Source: Diphasiastrum complanatum (taxonomy: Eukaryota > Streptophyta > Lycopodiopsida > Lycopodiales > Lycopodiaceae). From it: a stretch of DNA of 64,000 nt. The stretch covers positions 67,974,536-68,038,535 of the forward strand of contig CM055094.1 in NCBI GenBank assembly GCA_029204225.1, written 5' to 3'. Under the pieces are notes generated by a model, which saw nothing but the letters and a program-made list of their open reading frames with translations, ran no database searches and was not told the DNA's origin. A program made the position numbers and the translations under genes. Each line of letters starts with the position of its first letter. The first letter of the stretch is position 1. Below are positions 11,023-23,729 of this stretch, piece by piece.

Positions 11023-14000
11023 GCCCCCCCACTGACCTTCATACCTGGACTACATACGCCACTACCTTATATACTACACCCACAGACACACCCATCTCCA
11101 TTTCTCCCCGGCCGACTACTTTCACTTTCATCACCTCGGGCATGGTCCTGACGACTCTGGCTATATATCAATATGTCGTCTAAATACACTACCACGAACT
11201 TTCCTAGATATGGACAAAGAATATCGTTCATCATCATCCGTTGGAAAGTGGAATGTGCATTCGAGAGTTCAAGTGGTAACACCAAGAACTTGTAATGGCC
11301 ATACCTGGTTCAAAAACCAGTCTTAGGGACATCCTCATCCCTAATCCTTATCTGATGGTAACCTGATCTAAGGTCTATCTTGGAGAAATCCTTCACTCCA
11401 TTTAAACGATTCATTAGATCATCCATCCTAGGTAAGGATATCTATTCTTGATGCTCATCTTATTCATCCTTTTAGAGTCAACACAGAGGTGAGTGCCTCC
11501 ATCCTTTTTGCTAACTAAAAGGACTGGTGCTCCCTAGGGAGACTTTCTAGGTCTAATGCGACCCATCCTATGATACTCCTAATGTTGCTTGGCTATCTCA
11601 TCCTCTTCCTTCAAGCTGACCCTATAAGGAAACAACGATACAGGGGCACTATCGGGAAGCAGCTCTATCTAATGGCTTGCACTCCAAGGAGGAGGTAGGC
11701 CTTCAGGTAGACGCTCAGGGAAAATATCAGCAAATTCATGAGCCTCCTAAATACTCTACCCTCAAGTGAATCCTCAACTAAAGTGTTATTAAGAGATACA
11801 CTTGAAGGCAATTGCGACAAACCAATGTTTAGACTTTGAATAAGATGCTCATCTATATAAGTTACATCTTTCAAAATATATATATAAAAAATAAACATTA
11901 TACTTAGAATCTTCCAAACATTTATTAGCTTTCAAAGCATATAAAAAAGGAGTGTCTAGATTATTTACATCACCTAGAAGTTGTGCAAAAATGACAAACT
12001 ATGAGTAGCACAATCCTTTTTCAAAGACTCATTCTTGGAGTAAAACCACTCTTTATCCAAGACTATATCTACCTTATCCAAATTTATTATATGAAAATCA
12101 AGGTGTTCACTATAATTTTGAATTTTCAAAGGTCAATCTAGTCCTAGATTTGCCGATCCTCACCCGCCGCCATCTTTACCATGTACTTGTGATTACTTGA
12201 TGCGGTAGCCACTTGGAGTTTCGGCACCAATTTTGAAGTAACAAAATTATGAGTGGAACCATCATCAAATAAGACATTCACAGCTTGGCATCCCATCCAG
12301 TCATCTAAATGAGATCATGGGGGCCAAAAATAGCTGTATGAAAACAATACTTTTTACAGATTGAATCATCCATTAAGGATAAATCAACAAAAGAAATACT
12401 AGAATTACCTAGTGCCTTGGAAGATCTGGGCTGACCTCCAACCTTCTTTTGCTTTTTCGGGCAATCTTTTGCAAGGGGCCCCCTCTCCATACAAGAGAAA
12501 CACAAACTGGCGGTGCTTGCCTTGTCATATTCCGTGTGATCCAACTTGACGCACTTTTTCCCGCCTTGGGGCGTTCCATCTTTGTCCCACTTCTTGAATG
12601 GGTATCGTCGAAGGCCTTCGCAAAGCAAAGTGCATCTTCAAGGCTTTGCGCCCAAAATAAAATGGAATTTAATCAGTGTGGGGTCGATTCGATTCACGAA
12701 TCGAGACAACACTTCCTGAAATTCTTGCAAATAGGCATCTAACGGCCTATTCCCCATCTGTAAAGTAGCAAATCGATGATAATGTTCAAAATCGTTGAAG
12801 AGCAATAAAAATGCTCCCTTGAAGGCATCCTGAAAAGCATCCCATGTGGTAGAAGCATTCATCCTATCCTTAAGATCTTGCCACCATGTAAACACCTTCC
12901 CACATAAAAACATGAGGATAGTAGCAATCTTCATATTGTCTGTTGAATCGTGCATGGAAAATTGGCTATTCCACCAATCCAACAAGGACAACACCACATC
13001 GGGATGACGGTCCTTATCACCCGAGAAAGACTCTGGGTTAGACATGGGGTATATGACGGCAGGCCAGGATTGGCTTAAGCTTTGCCATTCTTTCTCGTCT
13101 TGGTCACCTCTTGCTTCTCTAGGAGAAAATCTCATGACTATTTTGAGTCTAATGATGAGGTTAATATTCCTACTCGGGACTAGGATAGAGATAAAAGATG
13201 CCAAGTACAACATCATATGACAGTTAAGAGGTACTCGATACAGCTCACGGCCACATACCCATAGATCACATACTCAACATCCACGTCGACAACAATGTCA
13301 ACAATCTACTCCAAAATACCTCTTGGGGCTGCTCACATCACCTCTTTCTTCGGCAGAATCTTATGCTAGCACACTAAAGACTCCCATGATGACCTTCATC
13401 TCAGCCATGATATCGGAGGAGAGATTACGTGAGAAAAAGGCTCACAGCATCTAGGTAAGAGGAATTTCTAACAAAAACAAAGCATTTGAAGAAGCCAAAG
13501 TCTTTTTAGAGAACACTCTTGTGCATCACACTACAAAACCTCAGAAGGCGTGAAACCCTAAGAAAGATAATATTACCTTGGTTCTAAAGTTTTCCTCTTT
13601 AGAAAATCAAGATCATGGTCTTCAACACCTCTAGAGCCTATATGAAGAGACATGAGACAGCCAGCCACTGGACGTAGTATCATCCTATCTATACGTGGGG
13701 GTCCAACCTTCAGTATGAAACTTGAAGTGTTAGGAACAGCTAACCACAGGGAAGGCAAAGCCAATCTGAACCAGCCAGCCAATGCAGTTTCTTATAGAAT
13801 GCCCCTTCTAGCCTAGTGCGGGTTTTCATGCAATAGGTGGCAGTTGCAACTGACACTCACCGTTCAGGCTACATGCATGAGCTAGTCAAGGACTACATGG
13901 CTCCTAACTAACATGCATGTGACTGAATGGGCATTACTGGCCCTCATACCTACTGCATGGTATGCATGCATGTCGCTGACCCACTCTGCCCTCTGCCCTC

Positions 14001-15832
14001 CGGCGGTTAGCTGCACCTAGAAGTACTATTAGGTTTGGTACAGTTACGGTCTCGTAACATGCAACTACACCTAGAATTGGAAGAGTCTCACCTCTCTAGT
14101 CGACTTGGAGAGGTTTTGTTTTAGGCATCGTTTTTAGGACACCTCGAGCAAGTGCTGGTTATTTGATGGCATGGCTTAACTAGCTAAGTGGGCCAGCGTC
14201 TCATGCCTACAAATCACCATGTTATCACATATGATACATATTACAACTAAGCCCTCTATTCCACATCAAATCATCCTGGCCAAGTTTGCAATACCTGCAT
14301 TGTAGATATGAGGCTATCTTCCAATTGATCATACATATACAAAGAGTCATTGAGTATGACTATAATTGAACATATTACTCATATGTCACACTCACATCCT
14401 CTTGACATATCTTTGGCTAGGACATCACTACTACAGGTACTCACAAGCCTCCTATCTACTGGACACACTTGGCATCTCTATCTCATGCCTTCCTAAGGGA
14501 CATCATCAATACACCAAGAGATTCATGTTTCATGCATATATCCATAGAGCATGGCAGTTCATTGGCCTGACTTCTATTGAATCCACTTTCTAGAGCAAGA
14601 CACATCTAGAGATTTGATATTACCTTGATACAGGTTGTCAGACTCTCTTTGAACTCCACTTACAAATAACAAAATATCATACACTAGTTGATCACAAATC
14701 TTAAACTTTATTCAATCCTCAGCAAGCACATAGCATGATCAAGCATATAACAGTTAACCCTATAGAGTTTGTTGTTGTCTCCTCCCAACCTCTACTACAA
14801 ATAATTTGATGAGGAATGCCTCTCTATAGGCTCACTCATACACAATCCTCAAGCACCCCTTCACACTGACACATACCAATGTCGACACATGGCAAACTCC
14901 ACACACATCCATCAACGCTTGTCACTCTGCAGTACTTGCACACATAGGGTAAGACAACACTAGGTATTGCAGTGTCGACATTGTAGGTCATGTTGTTGTG
15001 TGTATGCATGCCAACCGATGAGCTCTCTACTAATGGCTGCATGTCTCTGCAGCTAACATTGATTGCCACACAAGGATCATCGTAGGTGCAAAGTGACTAG
15101 GTGATCCCAAAACAGGCAACCATATCTTCCGCTGATCTCATAATAGAGAGGGCATCTAAAGTTGAGCTATTCAATTTATATCTCACTTAGGGTGCACAAC
15201 TGACATATCCTCTCCTATCTCGGTGTGCTTTGAAAGTGTCCAGTCTCACATGCAGCTGGTGAAAGGAGATCTGAAGCTATCCTATAGGAAACCTGAGGCT
15301 ATGTGATAATCTAGAGTACATGGTTGCAACTTCTACTTCCTATCTCGGTTATCTATAGTTTTCATGGATAGATGTACATTTTGTATATTCTAAGTATTGA
15401 AATGGCTAAGTCACCAGCCTGTGGTGACCTTGAATTGTAAATAAAGTATAATAAGAGCTATTGGCTTACTAGGGTATTGGGCCATAAACTAGGAGTGGCT
15501 ATAGATTAACCTCCTAGAAAGTAGGAGATTTGATTGATCAACAAGACAAAGTGTCATATGCTCACTAGGAGACTTGGTCTTGTGTAGTGACACATGTTAG
15601 AGTTGACTGGTCAACATGGCATGTGTTATAACTCATTGGGTCACTTGGTCCAATATATGAGTGACGCATGTTAGAGTTGACTAGTCAACATGGCATGTGT
15701 TATAGCTCATTGGGTCACTTGGTCCAGTATATGAGCAACACATGTCAGCCTACTCAGTTGCTACTACCACTATCACATCTTTTTTTAGCAGGATATGTTG
15801 ATAGCATTTATACAATTATTATAACATCTCCA

Positions 15833-15915
<83 letters not shown>

Positions 15916-18536
15916 AGACACCTTCGAAACAAATCATCGCATGTAGACATGATTCTAAGCATGGAATAATTTGCTCTGTGCCTTTAACAAGACAACGGCT
16001 AGGTGGAGACCTTTTGACATTAAAATTGTAGTGTGCACCCACCCAAAAAGCTATTTCAAACATTACTCCCTAGTGTCTTGCAGTAATCAGCTAAGAAATT
16101 CACAGGAAGTATATGAAGCATGCTAATTGATTTTACTGAACTAGTCTTATTGACTACAAGGTTTTTCATGTTAACCACTGACATAGTCCACTACATTGAT
16201 CAAGGCCTATGCACATGATATGATTCATACCAAGATAAAAGTTGACTGTTGGAAACATGTGTATTTATGCTGTGCATGAAAATGATCCATTAATTTTCTC
16301 CATTCGTCTTATAATGATGCTCACATCTACTTACACATTTACAAGAAAGCATCAAAAAGAGAACAAAAGAACATCAAACTAACAAAAGTGATAATTCTTC
16401 AGGCAAGATCACAGTGTAGATGACAATGAAAAGACTGTTGCACTAAGTTTTCCCCAAACAAAGCTCTAAATCCAATAAGGTATGAACCAGTTCTCCATCA
16501 AAATGTGCAGGCTCCTAGAGTCTCCATGGGTATTATGTTATGTCCATACTTATATGACTGTGGCCATGACACAGTGCTCAACTGGTATATCTGGACCCTT
16601 ATGCAAATCATGAGGCCCCAAGTGATTTTATAATATATGTTCACTAATATAGCAAAACCACATTTTCAGTCCACCAAGAAAGTTCAGCCCATCAGCTTCA
16701 TTATGGATCACATGCAACATCTATTAGGACATCATACAATTGATTAACCAGAAATGATAGTTGAGGCCAAAGAACACCAATAATAAAAAAAACAGAATTG
16801 CCTTGCACCTTGCCATTTGGTTTTAGCGGAGGATTGCACAAGGGGTCCCCAACAAAGCCTTTTACGAATCCTAAACCCGAAGCAATTGTGGTCATTTGTC
16901 CAAGCGGTCCCCTCCCTAGAAACGTGACCTGAACAAATGTGAGAACATGAAAAGAAGCTGGCATGTACAGAGATTCATGCCTATGTTCAAAACCACAAAT
17001 TCAAGTGTTAGCTGACTAGTTATGTTCACAGCAATAAAAAAATATCTATTTTTACCTTCCCTTTGGAAATACCTGAACAGTTTCAGCTTCATCTTTTAGT
17101 GCTCCAAGTAAAAGGGTCCCCATTAAAGCACGACCTAAAGCTGCTGCTGCCTACCCTTCCATAAACCAAATGTCACAAGAACATCAGTCTCTTGTTTATT
17201 GCAAGCCAAAAAGATATACATCTCTGAAACCAACCAAACATTGGCATTCAAAATGGTACCTACTATATAACTTGCTTTGACAGCAAGGCTTAACCATATA
17301 AATCCACTTGAATCAGGAGCAATGGCAATAACATATGCAGCATCTTTACCAACAGTGACCTTGAAAGCTGGAGATGTGCATGCACACATTCATATGCTTC
17401 CAAAAGTCACATTTACATACTTCAAAGAGAGTTTTTAAAAGTAGGTGATCTATTAATCACTTAACTGTTCACCAAAAATGCAAGATGACGATTGGCCAGT
17501 CCAGCCAACCTTTCACCAATGCACAGCTTCATTTCTTGCATAAGCACAAAGAATATTTGACATAAGCAGGTACAAGTTCAAAAACCCCAATTTTGATAAA
17601 GAACAAATATAATTGCCAACAAGGCATTGGTCAGATATCAGAAAGCTCAAATCTTCACCTCCACACTATTAATTGAAGGTACAGCATTTCTTTTTTAAGA
17701 AATAACTAAACCGAGAGAAAATTTGCCAACCGTTGGTGCAGCCTTGTGGCGGCGTTGTGCTTCCTGGACTACATCAGTTGCCACAATGCTAAGTACAGAA
17801 ACCTGCATTCAAGCAATCATACAACATAGACAACTCAGATGTAGCATTTCATGTGGATGATATATTTCCTATCAATGCAAAATTCCATACAGACTACAAA
17901 AGTAAAGAAGGTGCTATCATATCAGCTACACAACTTCTTAGAGTGAAATTTTTGGCTTCCGAAGACAATATATACGATGGAGCTCTGCTGTGATGCTATT
18001 TCTAGATTTGAAGTTGATAGAGAGAAAGGCTTGGCATCTAAGTAAATATTATACCACATTGACCCTGTACTGCTATTTTTCAAATATATGCCTGCTTAGG
18101 ACAGAAAAATGTTTGACCATCATCTACAAGATATTGTAAGGAAGCTTAAATAACAATGTATGATGATGGAGATAGATTGAGCACAGACAATCACTCATAT
18201 AGAATATCACATTGGCTTCATCTTATGATCAGGTAAGAGGCTAAAACCCTCATGCTACAAATTCCTGACATTAAAACTACAGTGCACATAAATTAACAAC
18301 ATAAACACTCTATCTACAGTGTACAGGGGTTAAATAAAGATAGAAATCGCAAACAAAACCTCGGCAGTTTTGGAAATACATCGTAAAAGCTCATCACCAC
18401 AACAAATTTAACAACAGCAGAAAGCTTTGATTGCATCCAAGGTTGAAAAAGAGGACTTTTTGGTTTGCTGAGACAGAACACGATTGCTTACCACAGTTCT
18501 TATATAGACTCCTTTTGTGATTGAGATAACCAGCTC
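6203..18536 (-). CDS. HSP33: HSP33-type redox chaperone (33 kDa chaperonin), nine exons
   Basis: HSP33 is a holdase chaperone activated by oxidation or heat. Exons, in transcript order: 18536-18492, 17802-17731, 17150-17073, 16928-16809, 9377-9301, 7360-7291, 6908-6831, 6738-6586, 6331-6203 (stop). Every junction is GT-AG and all phases agree, giving 273 residues. Family landmarks are in order: [100 protein letters not shown], and a C-terminal linker and redox region. The bacterial zinc motif CxC...CxxC is degenerate: the first pair reads RPCG, and the second reads LCTK followed directly by the stop. The 7.4-kb intron (9378-16808) contains a Ty3/gypsy copy. The exon starting at 18536 begins in phase 0 and does not start with Met, so a 5' exon must lie upstream (see 28071-28248). 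Confidence 0.88.
7570..7640 (+). repeat. tRNA-like SINE head (A box and B box), in HSP33 intron
   Basis: An A-box-like GAGTTGGTGTGTTGCACAG is followed about 30 bp later by a B-box-like GGTTCAATTCC. This pairing and spacing is that of tRNA-derived SINEs or decayed tRNA-like genes. No cloverleaf could be drawn convincingly and no target duplication was found. Confidence 0.4.
8255..8330 (+). repeat. tRNA-like SINE head, in HSP33 intron
   Basis: GTGGCCTGGTGGTTGACATC resembles a plant SINE A box, and GGAGTTCAATTGC about 30 bp downstream resembles a B box. Same layout as at 7570 and 57636. Confidence 0.4.
10262..10693 (+). CDS. 143-codon open frame, unknown, possibly a transposon C-terminus
   Basis: The frame ends in a Pro/Arg-rich region after an acidic patch ([18 protein letters not shown]). 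About 250 bp of non-coding sequence follows, then AAAAGACGTTAATAAAG and a long (CT)n run. The arrangement resembles the 3' end of an element: ORF end, 3' leader, poly(A)-like signal, repeat tail. I do not recognise the protein. It lies antisense in the large HSP33 intron. Confidence 0.25.
   Translation: MKLLLRILANFLIQKLATILVAKNYRNTYILNEIRGRYYCLFHDGPRTLRSFVSYPDTRCLGLLVREIFTLSQSHLPVPDHLGLDSQQLLLTGFFQTRAHVDDSDDETLIHVPPQKKPRCSRHLPLLGPTIRSTQRTLHTNFR
10951..11018. repeat. (TC)n microsatellite, 68 bp
   Basis: Pure TC dinucleotides following AATAAAGCTTTCTTTCTTTC. They sit between the unknown element end at 10.26-10.95 kb and the truncated gypsy RT. Confidence 0.97.
11100..13216 (-). mobile_element. 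Ty3/gypsy retrotransposon, gag to RT palm, 3'-truncated
   Basis: Minus strand. A gag capsid-like domain is open at 13216-12638 ([28 protein letters not shown]). It is followed by a zinc-knuckle relic at 12628-12305 reading [14 protein letters not shown], in which the usual His of CX2CX4HX4C is Pro. A decayed protease region follows, and then [10 protein letters not shown] and GYHQIRI at 11350-11500, and [16 protein letters not shown] at about 11130-11210 with an intact YLDD. The element stops just after the palm, next to low-complexity sequence and the (TC)n run. RNase H, integrase and LTRs were not found. It lies in the same orientation as HSP33, inside that gene's 7.4-kb intron. Confidence 0.88.
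13220..15580. other. HSP33 intron sequence without recognisable gene
   Basis: This may include the gypsy 5' LTR and leader, as it lies upstream of its gag, but I could not pair it with a 3' copy. Short ATGCATGC-type palindromes occur at 13880-13970. No coding domain was seen on either strand. Confidence 0.4.
15588..15742. repeat. Two-copy tandem repeat, about 76-bp unit, each with a GTTGAC palindrome
   Basis: Two near-identical units each contain a palindrome, GTTGACTGGTCAAC in the first and the perfect GTTGACTAGTCAAC in the second. Each also contains CATGGCATGTGTTATA and TTGGGTCACTTGGTCCA. Between 13.2 and 16.7 kb this is the clearest structured sequence. Confidence 0.85.
15841..15912. repeat. 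(TC)n microsatellite, 72 bp
   Basis: Pure TC dinucleotides, preceded by CATCTCCATC steps and followed by AAAAGACACC. Inside the HSP33 intron. Confidence 0.97.
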
Positions 18537-18780
18537 CTGTAAATCCACATCCTATTGCACGTATGACAGCTGACTAACCAAAGCCAAGAATACTACATAA
18601 AAATCACCTATCTAGAACGAAATCCAGCCTGTGCTGTGTAAAAGACTATCACTGGACTAGAAAAAGTAATCAGACCAGATTATTCAATAATCTAAGATAT
18701 GCTGTCTTCTGCCCACAATCTGAAAGCCAAAAATCACTGCATAAGGCTGACACTGAAGTGTTCTACGTGGAACAGAACTT

Positions 18781-21480
18781 ATGGACACAGCAATGTACTC
18801 ATTCGCTTTGAGGACACGACAAAAGCATGGCACATCTACACCACATGTAGATGTAGCTGGTCCCTCTACTGCTAGAGGTGGCAGGGCTATTGTTAAGGGT
18901 AGAGAGTATTATTTGCAATCATTTCGGGGTGACAACAAGACTAGGGCGGATGTGTCCATCAGAAAATTGTTCTACCTTTGTGACCTCCCCTTCCATGTAG
19001 CAAAGTCTCCTGCTTGGAGGGATATGTTAGAGAATGTTGCCTCGATAAGGCATGGAGCCATTACGTATTACGCATTTGATGAGGGAGGTTCAGGATGTAT
19101 GCAAGGAACAGAACCCGTTCGTGAATCATGGAAACGATTTGGGTGCACCATCATGACTGATGGTTGGAGTGACAGCAGGAGGCAACATATCATTAATATC
19201 TTAGTGTCTTATTTTCATGGGCTTCATGGGCACCATGTTATTGAGAGCCATTGACACATTGGCACTTGGCACCCTTGTTTCAGTTGAGTAACGAGTTCAT
19301 GATGCGTGTTGGATTTCAATGCTCATTGCTCATTTCTAATCAAAATTTTAATCATTTTGATGCTCGTTGCTCAAGAGTCAATGCTCAATTAGGGTTTTGA
19401 ACATGTTACATATTGAAATCTAATGCTCAATGCTCATTTCAATTTGTTAAAGGTGAGTACATCTACTCACACATCAAGCAAGCCATCGAGCATGTGGGGC
19501 CTCACAATGTTGTCGAAGTCATTCTGACCATGCCGCAAATTGCGAGGCCACGGGCAAATTGGTGATGGAGAATTACACCACTATCTTTTGGACTCCATGC
19601 ATTTATCCTAGACTCAGTTACAACTACGACATAGTAGTTACTAGTAAGTTCTAGACTCTAGTAACTTTTATTTAGCAATTCCATTATTCTAGCATTTAGA
19701 TATTAGATCATTGAACTTTGACGATTCTATCTGTCTTGAGTCTTGACTCGTGCTTTTGACCTCAATTTCAAAACCACATATCTATTGGACCTAGTTTGTC
19801 TTTTCTTTTCATTGACACATCTATGATCTATCATCAATGATCATACGTAACTTGCTTTTGTCCAGCTCTTCCTTGGGTGAAAGAGGTCCTTGATATTGCA
19901 CAGTTCTTGGTGAAGTTTGTCACCAAGAAACCAAAGGTCCTCACAATTTATTGAGGGTTTAGGGTTTGGAGATCCTACAACTTGCTCCCACGAGGTATGT
20001 GCTATAATCTTTGAAAATTGAATCTCATTCTCGATGTCTCATTCTCAATGCTACAATTTGGGCTTAGGCAATGGGGCCATGGGCATTGGGCCCTGGGATT
20101 TACGATTTACCAACTAGCTCAAGCCTTATTTGGGTCTTGCTTTGAATTTTGATGCATTGAGATTGTTTAACCTTTGTGCTAAGGTTTGCATTCATACCTA
20201 TAGCTTGGAGCGGCTCCTAAAGGTACACCACGCCCTCAAGTAGATGGTTAGACTTAGTCTCAAATCTCAAGCTCGAAGTTTGAATTTTGATGAATCAATG
20301 ACATTTATTTCTCAATTTGCAAGATTCAAGAGGTAAAGGCCAAGTGGGAGAGTAGATGGAATGGTTTCGTAGACCTTCACATGCAGTTGCCCATTTGCTG
20401 CATCCTCTAAGGAAGAAATTTGGTCCTGAGCAGTTCCATGACCATGAGCTTGAGAATGGGTGGTTTGAATACCTCCAGAGGGTCCTACCAAATGTTGCAG
20501 AGCAGCAGGCCTACAACAATGAGGTCATAATTTTTTGGAGAGACCTATCAGAGGGCTGTCGCACAAGATAGAGTAGGCCACTTGAGGCCAGTGTCTTCAT
20601 GGGACAAGTATGGAGGGCACTCGTAGGCTGTAGAGTGCATGGCATTGAGAGTCCTCTCATAGGACTGCACCACAATAGCTTGTGAGGGAACTAGAGCATA
20701 AACCTATGCCTTCTAGAGAAGATAAGGCAGGCCAAAGAACCAAGGCAAGTAGTCATTGAACTTTCAACTTTGTATTTGAGGTTTGAGCTTGAACTACTTG
20801 ATCTTGAACTTGAGCGGTCAATGTTGAAACTTGTCACTTGAATATTCATACTTAAAGTTGACTAATCTAAGATTCATGGACCATTTGTAATTTGTGAATT
20901 TGTGTCACATGTAACAAGAATCACGAGTGACAAATCATGATTCATGTATATGCTAATTGTTTAAAATTTAGATAAACCTTGACGAGATCGGCATCACCAA
21001 GGTTCAAGATTTACATCCTAGGTCACTAAAGGAGGAGGATGTATATGCCATCTTGCATCGTGAGTCTATTGCACGATCAAGTAGGCTTGAGCCTTGCAAG
21101 TTGCTTGAATCTTGAATCTGGATAAATCATAATTGAAACCTTGATTGCTTGTATTTCAATCAAGATTGTACTTAGTACTATCTACTATCAAGGTTATCTC
21201 CCAAGTTTTCAATCTATTATCTGGGGTACTTTAAAATAGCTGCAAATTTCTACTTGCGGCATCTGTGACTAGATCTGCACCATCACAAGCTCAGGTTGTT
21301 CAACATCATTTAGAGAGCAGCTAGTAGCTTTGCAAAGGAGACTAAGGAGAGTGAGGGGTCTCCATCTTATGAGGCCTCAGGATCAGGATGACGATGACGG
21401 TGATGATGATGATGTTGTTGTTGATGATGAGCAAGAGGCTATGAGGCCACTCCCCTCTAGGACGACAAGGAGGATGTAGA
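18781..21480 (+). mobile_element. hAT-superfamily transposase relic (DUF659 and dimerisation regions)
   Basis: Plus strand, antisense to HSP33. An open frame at 18781-19252 has the DUF659 hallmark WKRFGCTIMTDGWSDSRR. Further pieces in broken frames follow in transposase order. One near 19500-19610 reads like VTDHAANC...IFWTPCI across a frameshift. WVKEVLDIAQFLVKF lies near 19870, and a 71-codon piece at 20356-20571 ends in EVIIFWRD. Near 20600-20700 there is sequence like the C-terminal dimerisation region (MALRVLS, ACEG for the usual CERNWS). An acidic DDDDGDDDD tail lies at 21390-21470. Intervening AT-rich blocks with an AG|GTGAGTAC-type junction at 19452 may be former introns. No BED finger or terminal inverted repeats were found. 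Confidence 0.85.
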
Positions 21481-22249
21481 TATAGACTGTAATAACTTCA
21501 TGATCTAAAATCTAGGTTGTTTTTCCATCTATCTTATTACAACAATAGACTCAATCATGACTCACTCATTTTGATATCGTATGTGACATGTACATTGTGT
21601 ACATTTTAATACTAGCTATTCACTATATATATTTTAGTTCATTGATGATTGTTCGCTATAATGCTATTTGATTTTTTTAATGTAAGTACTAAGCTGTAAC
21701 TTTTAAATTTCTATTTAAATGTTTATCCAATGTACTTACAAGTTACTACTTATTGATCTTTGATGTGTGATGCATGTTTGGTCACTTGAAACTTCACTGT
21801 TCAATCTTCAAAGTTCGATCGACAATGATGTATCATGCCAGTGGCCACATGGATAGATCATAAATTACAATATTCATTGCTAACTGGAAGTTGAAACATG
21901 GAATCTAGTTTATTGTTTGTGAGTAGATACTAACAAGTTTGAATTGCAATTTGTTTCCACGACTCCAAATTCCAACGTCCATTCAACATTGTCTTGTGCA
22001 ATTGTGATTCTAAATCCTAATTTTGTCAATAGTGAAGACTAATTTGTCTTTCGCCTTCATTGTTCAAGCTTCAGCTTTCTACAAGCAATAACAATTCGTG
22101 AACTTTCAAATGTATGCATCTATTAGCAATCTAGTATCTATAAGACTTTAAAACATGTAGACATTATAAAGAGTACATTAGATTTTTTGCAGCACTATAT
22201 TTAAAAAAATGCATCAAAAACAACTGCCAATTCTTTTCGGATTCTTTTG

Positions 22250-22790
22250 GGAGGAGCTTGGTTCAAAACCACGATTCTTCTGATAACATTGGCAGTATGG
22301 AATGTGCCCTCACCAATGGAGAAATGTGGGAGGAAGCTGCAAAGAAAGAGTCCAAGACATTCAAAAGAGGAGGAGCGGCTACATCAAGTGAAGCATCAGA
22401 AACAATCACTAAAACAAATGAAGAAGCAATGTGGCTTCAATTGAAGCATAGCCGCTATAAGATTTAGATTTGCTGAAATCTATTTCTAATTTAAATGTTT
22501 TATATAGAAAGTTAATAAATGTGTGAACATTTCATTAAGGAGGAGTGTTCATAATATTAATGTACATATTCACACCTGTAACTAGAATTAATAAAGTATG
22601 TAGTTACGAAACAGACTGCTCTCTCTATGCGATGCTTTCTCTCATCATTTCTCTTGTTGGTCTGTTGCTGAGCATTATGTAATAGGCATAACCTCTCGAG
22701 ATTCTCTCGAATCCTCGCTAGGTGGAGAATGTACAAGAGACGAAGGTTGAACAGGAGAAGGAGACCTCATGCAAACATCTTGAGAATCCT
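22250..22790 (+). mobile_element. Probable copia-type 3' end: internal fragment, polypurine tract, LTR start
   Basis: An open piece at 22258-22467 (MECALTNGEMWEEAAKKE) resembles copia polyprotein sequence only loosely. ATTAAGGAGGAG at 22535-22545 is a polypurine tract immediately before TGTTCATAATATT at 22546, the expected layout at the start of a 3' LTR. The LTR's right edge is not clear. Confidence 0.45.
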
Positions 22791-22969
22791 TTTTTTTTTC
22801 TTTTCTTGAGACAATAAACAGAATGTTGGCGATATACATAGATTGTCTATGCAAGGCAAGAAAGAAAGGTCTAGAAACACTTAGAACAAACTATAAAATG
22901 CAGAAGGAAATAAGCAAAACACAGTAAAATTTAACTTCCCCGAAATTTAGCAAGTGGAAATGTAGGGCT

Positions 22970-23574
22970 GCATTAGAAATGCAGGTTCTAGCTGGCTTTG
23001 GATCACATTGCTTCCAGATTGATAAGGTACAGCTTTCCATTTACTCTAGTTCTCCCAATGGGAATGAGCTCGAGAATCTGTTTTCTAAGTTGGAGACCTA
23101 TTTCCTTATGTTTCCCAAGGTAGACCTATAGCACATCCATCTAGTTGCCTTACACCTGGACAGTCATATTGCTACTTGGTGGCATTGTCAACGTGTGTGG
23201 CCAAGGTAGTCAACCAAGCGGAAGAGTCAGTTGAGGCTGTCACTTCTGTAGAGGCACACACCAATACATATCTAACATAAACCGTGAAGGATGGTATGTT
23301 ATTGAGAAACGAAAAGGCTTTCATGCTAGACGTGAAGGATCTTCATCGTAAGATACTTCATGAATGCCATGATAGTCCGGGTCCTTGCGCAGGGCTACCG
23401 GGTGGCTCCTTGATCTATCTCACTATAACCAGACCTGATCTAAGCTATAGCATAGGTATGTTGAGTCAATTTATGCAAAATCCTCTTAAAATGCATTGGA
23501 AGAGCGCCAAAAGAGTGCTAAGATACATTTTGGGTACCATTTCCTTTATCTTCAGATGTGTTGCTTCTCACTAA
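22970..23574 (+). mobile_element. Mosaic of gypsy gag, gypsy integrase finger and copia RT pieces
   Basis: At 22975-23210 a gag-like piece reads FSKLETYFLMFPKVDL and ATWWHCQRVW. At 23284-23395 a Ty3 integrase H2C2-type piece reads DVKDLHRKILHECHDSP. From about 23400, still in the same open frame, copia reverse-transcriptase sequence begins: SLIYLTITRPDLSYSIG, MHWKSAKRVLRYILGT. The two families are fused without a stop in one 97-codon frame. It lies antisense in the presumed HSP33 intron 2. Confidence 0.75.
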
Positions 23575-23729
23575 AGCATTGCCAAAAAATAATTTTTTCA
23601 AGTTAAGATCATGTCTTGGAGTGATAGATAGATCTTGCATAGAATCTTGTAAAAAGATGAAGCTAGGTTTGAGGAGTGTGAAAAATGCAAAAAATAAACT
23701 TGATCTAGGCCAAAATTGTTGTACATACG

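Noticed and set aside
17135-17389. Minus-strand frame within the HSP33 gene ([20 protein letters not shown]) with an AG in front, looking like an extra exon
   Set aside because: It lies between two exons that join directly in the conserved HSP33 order (KAAPT then AAAALGR). There is no good donor at its end, and including it would break the domain.
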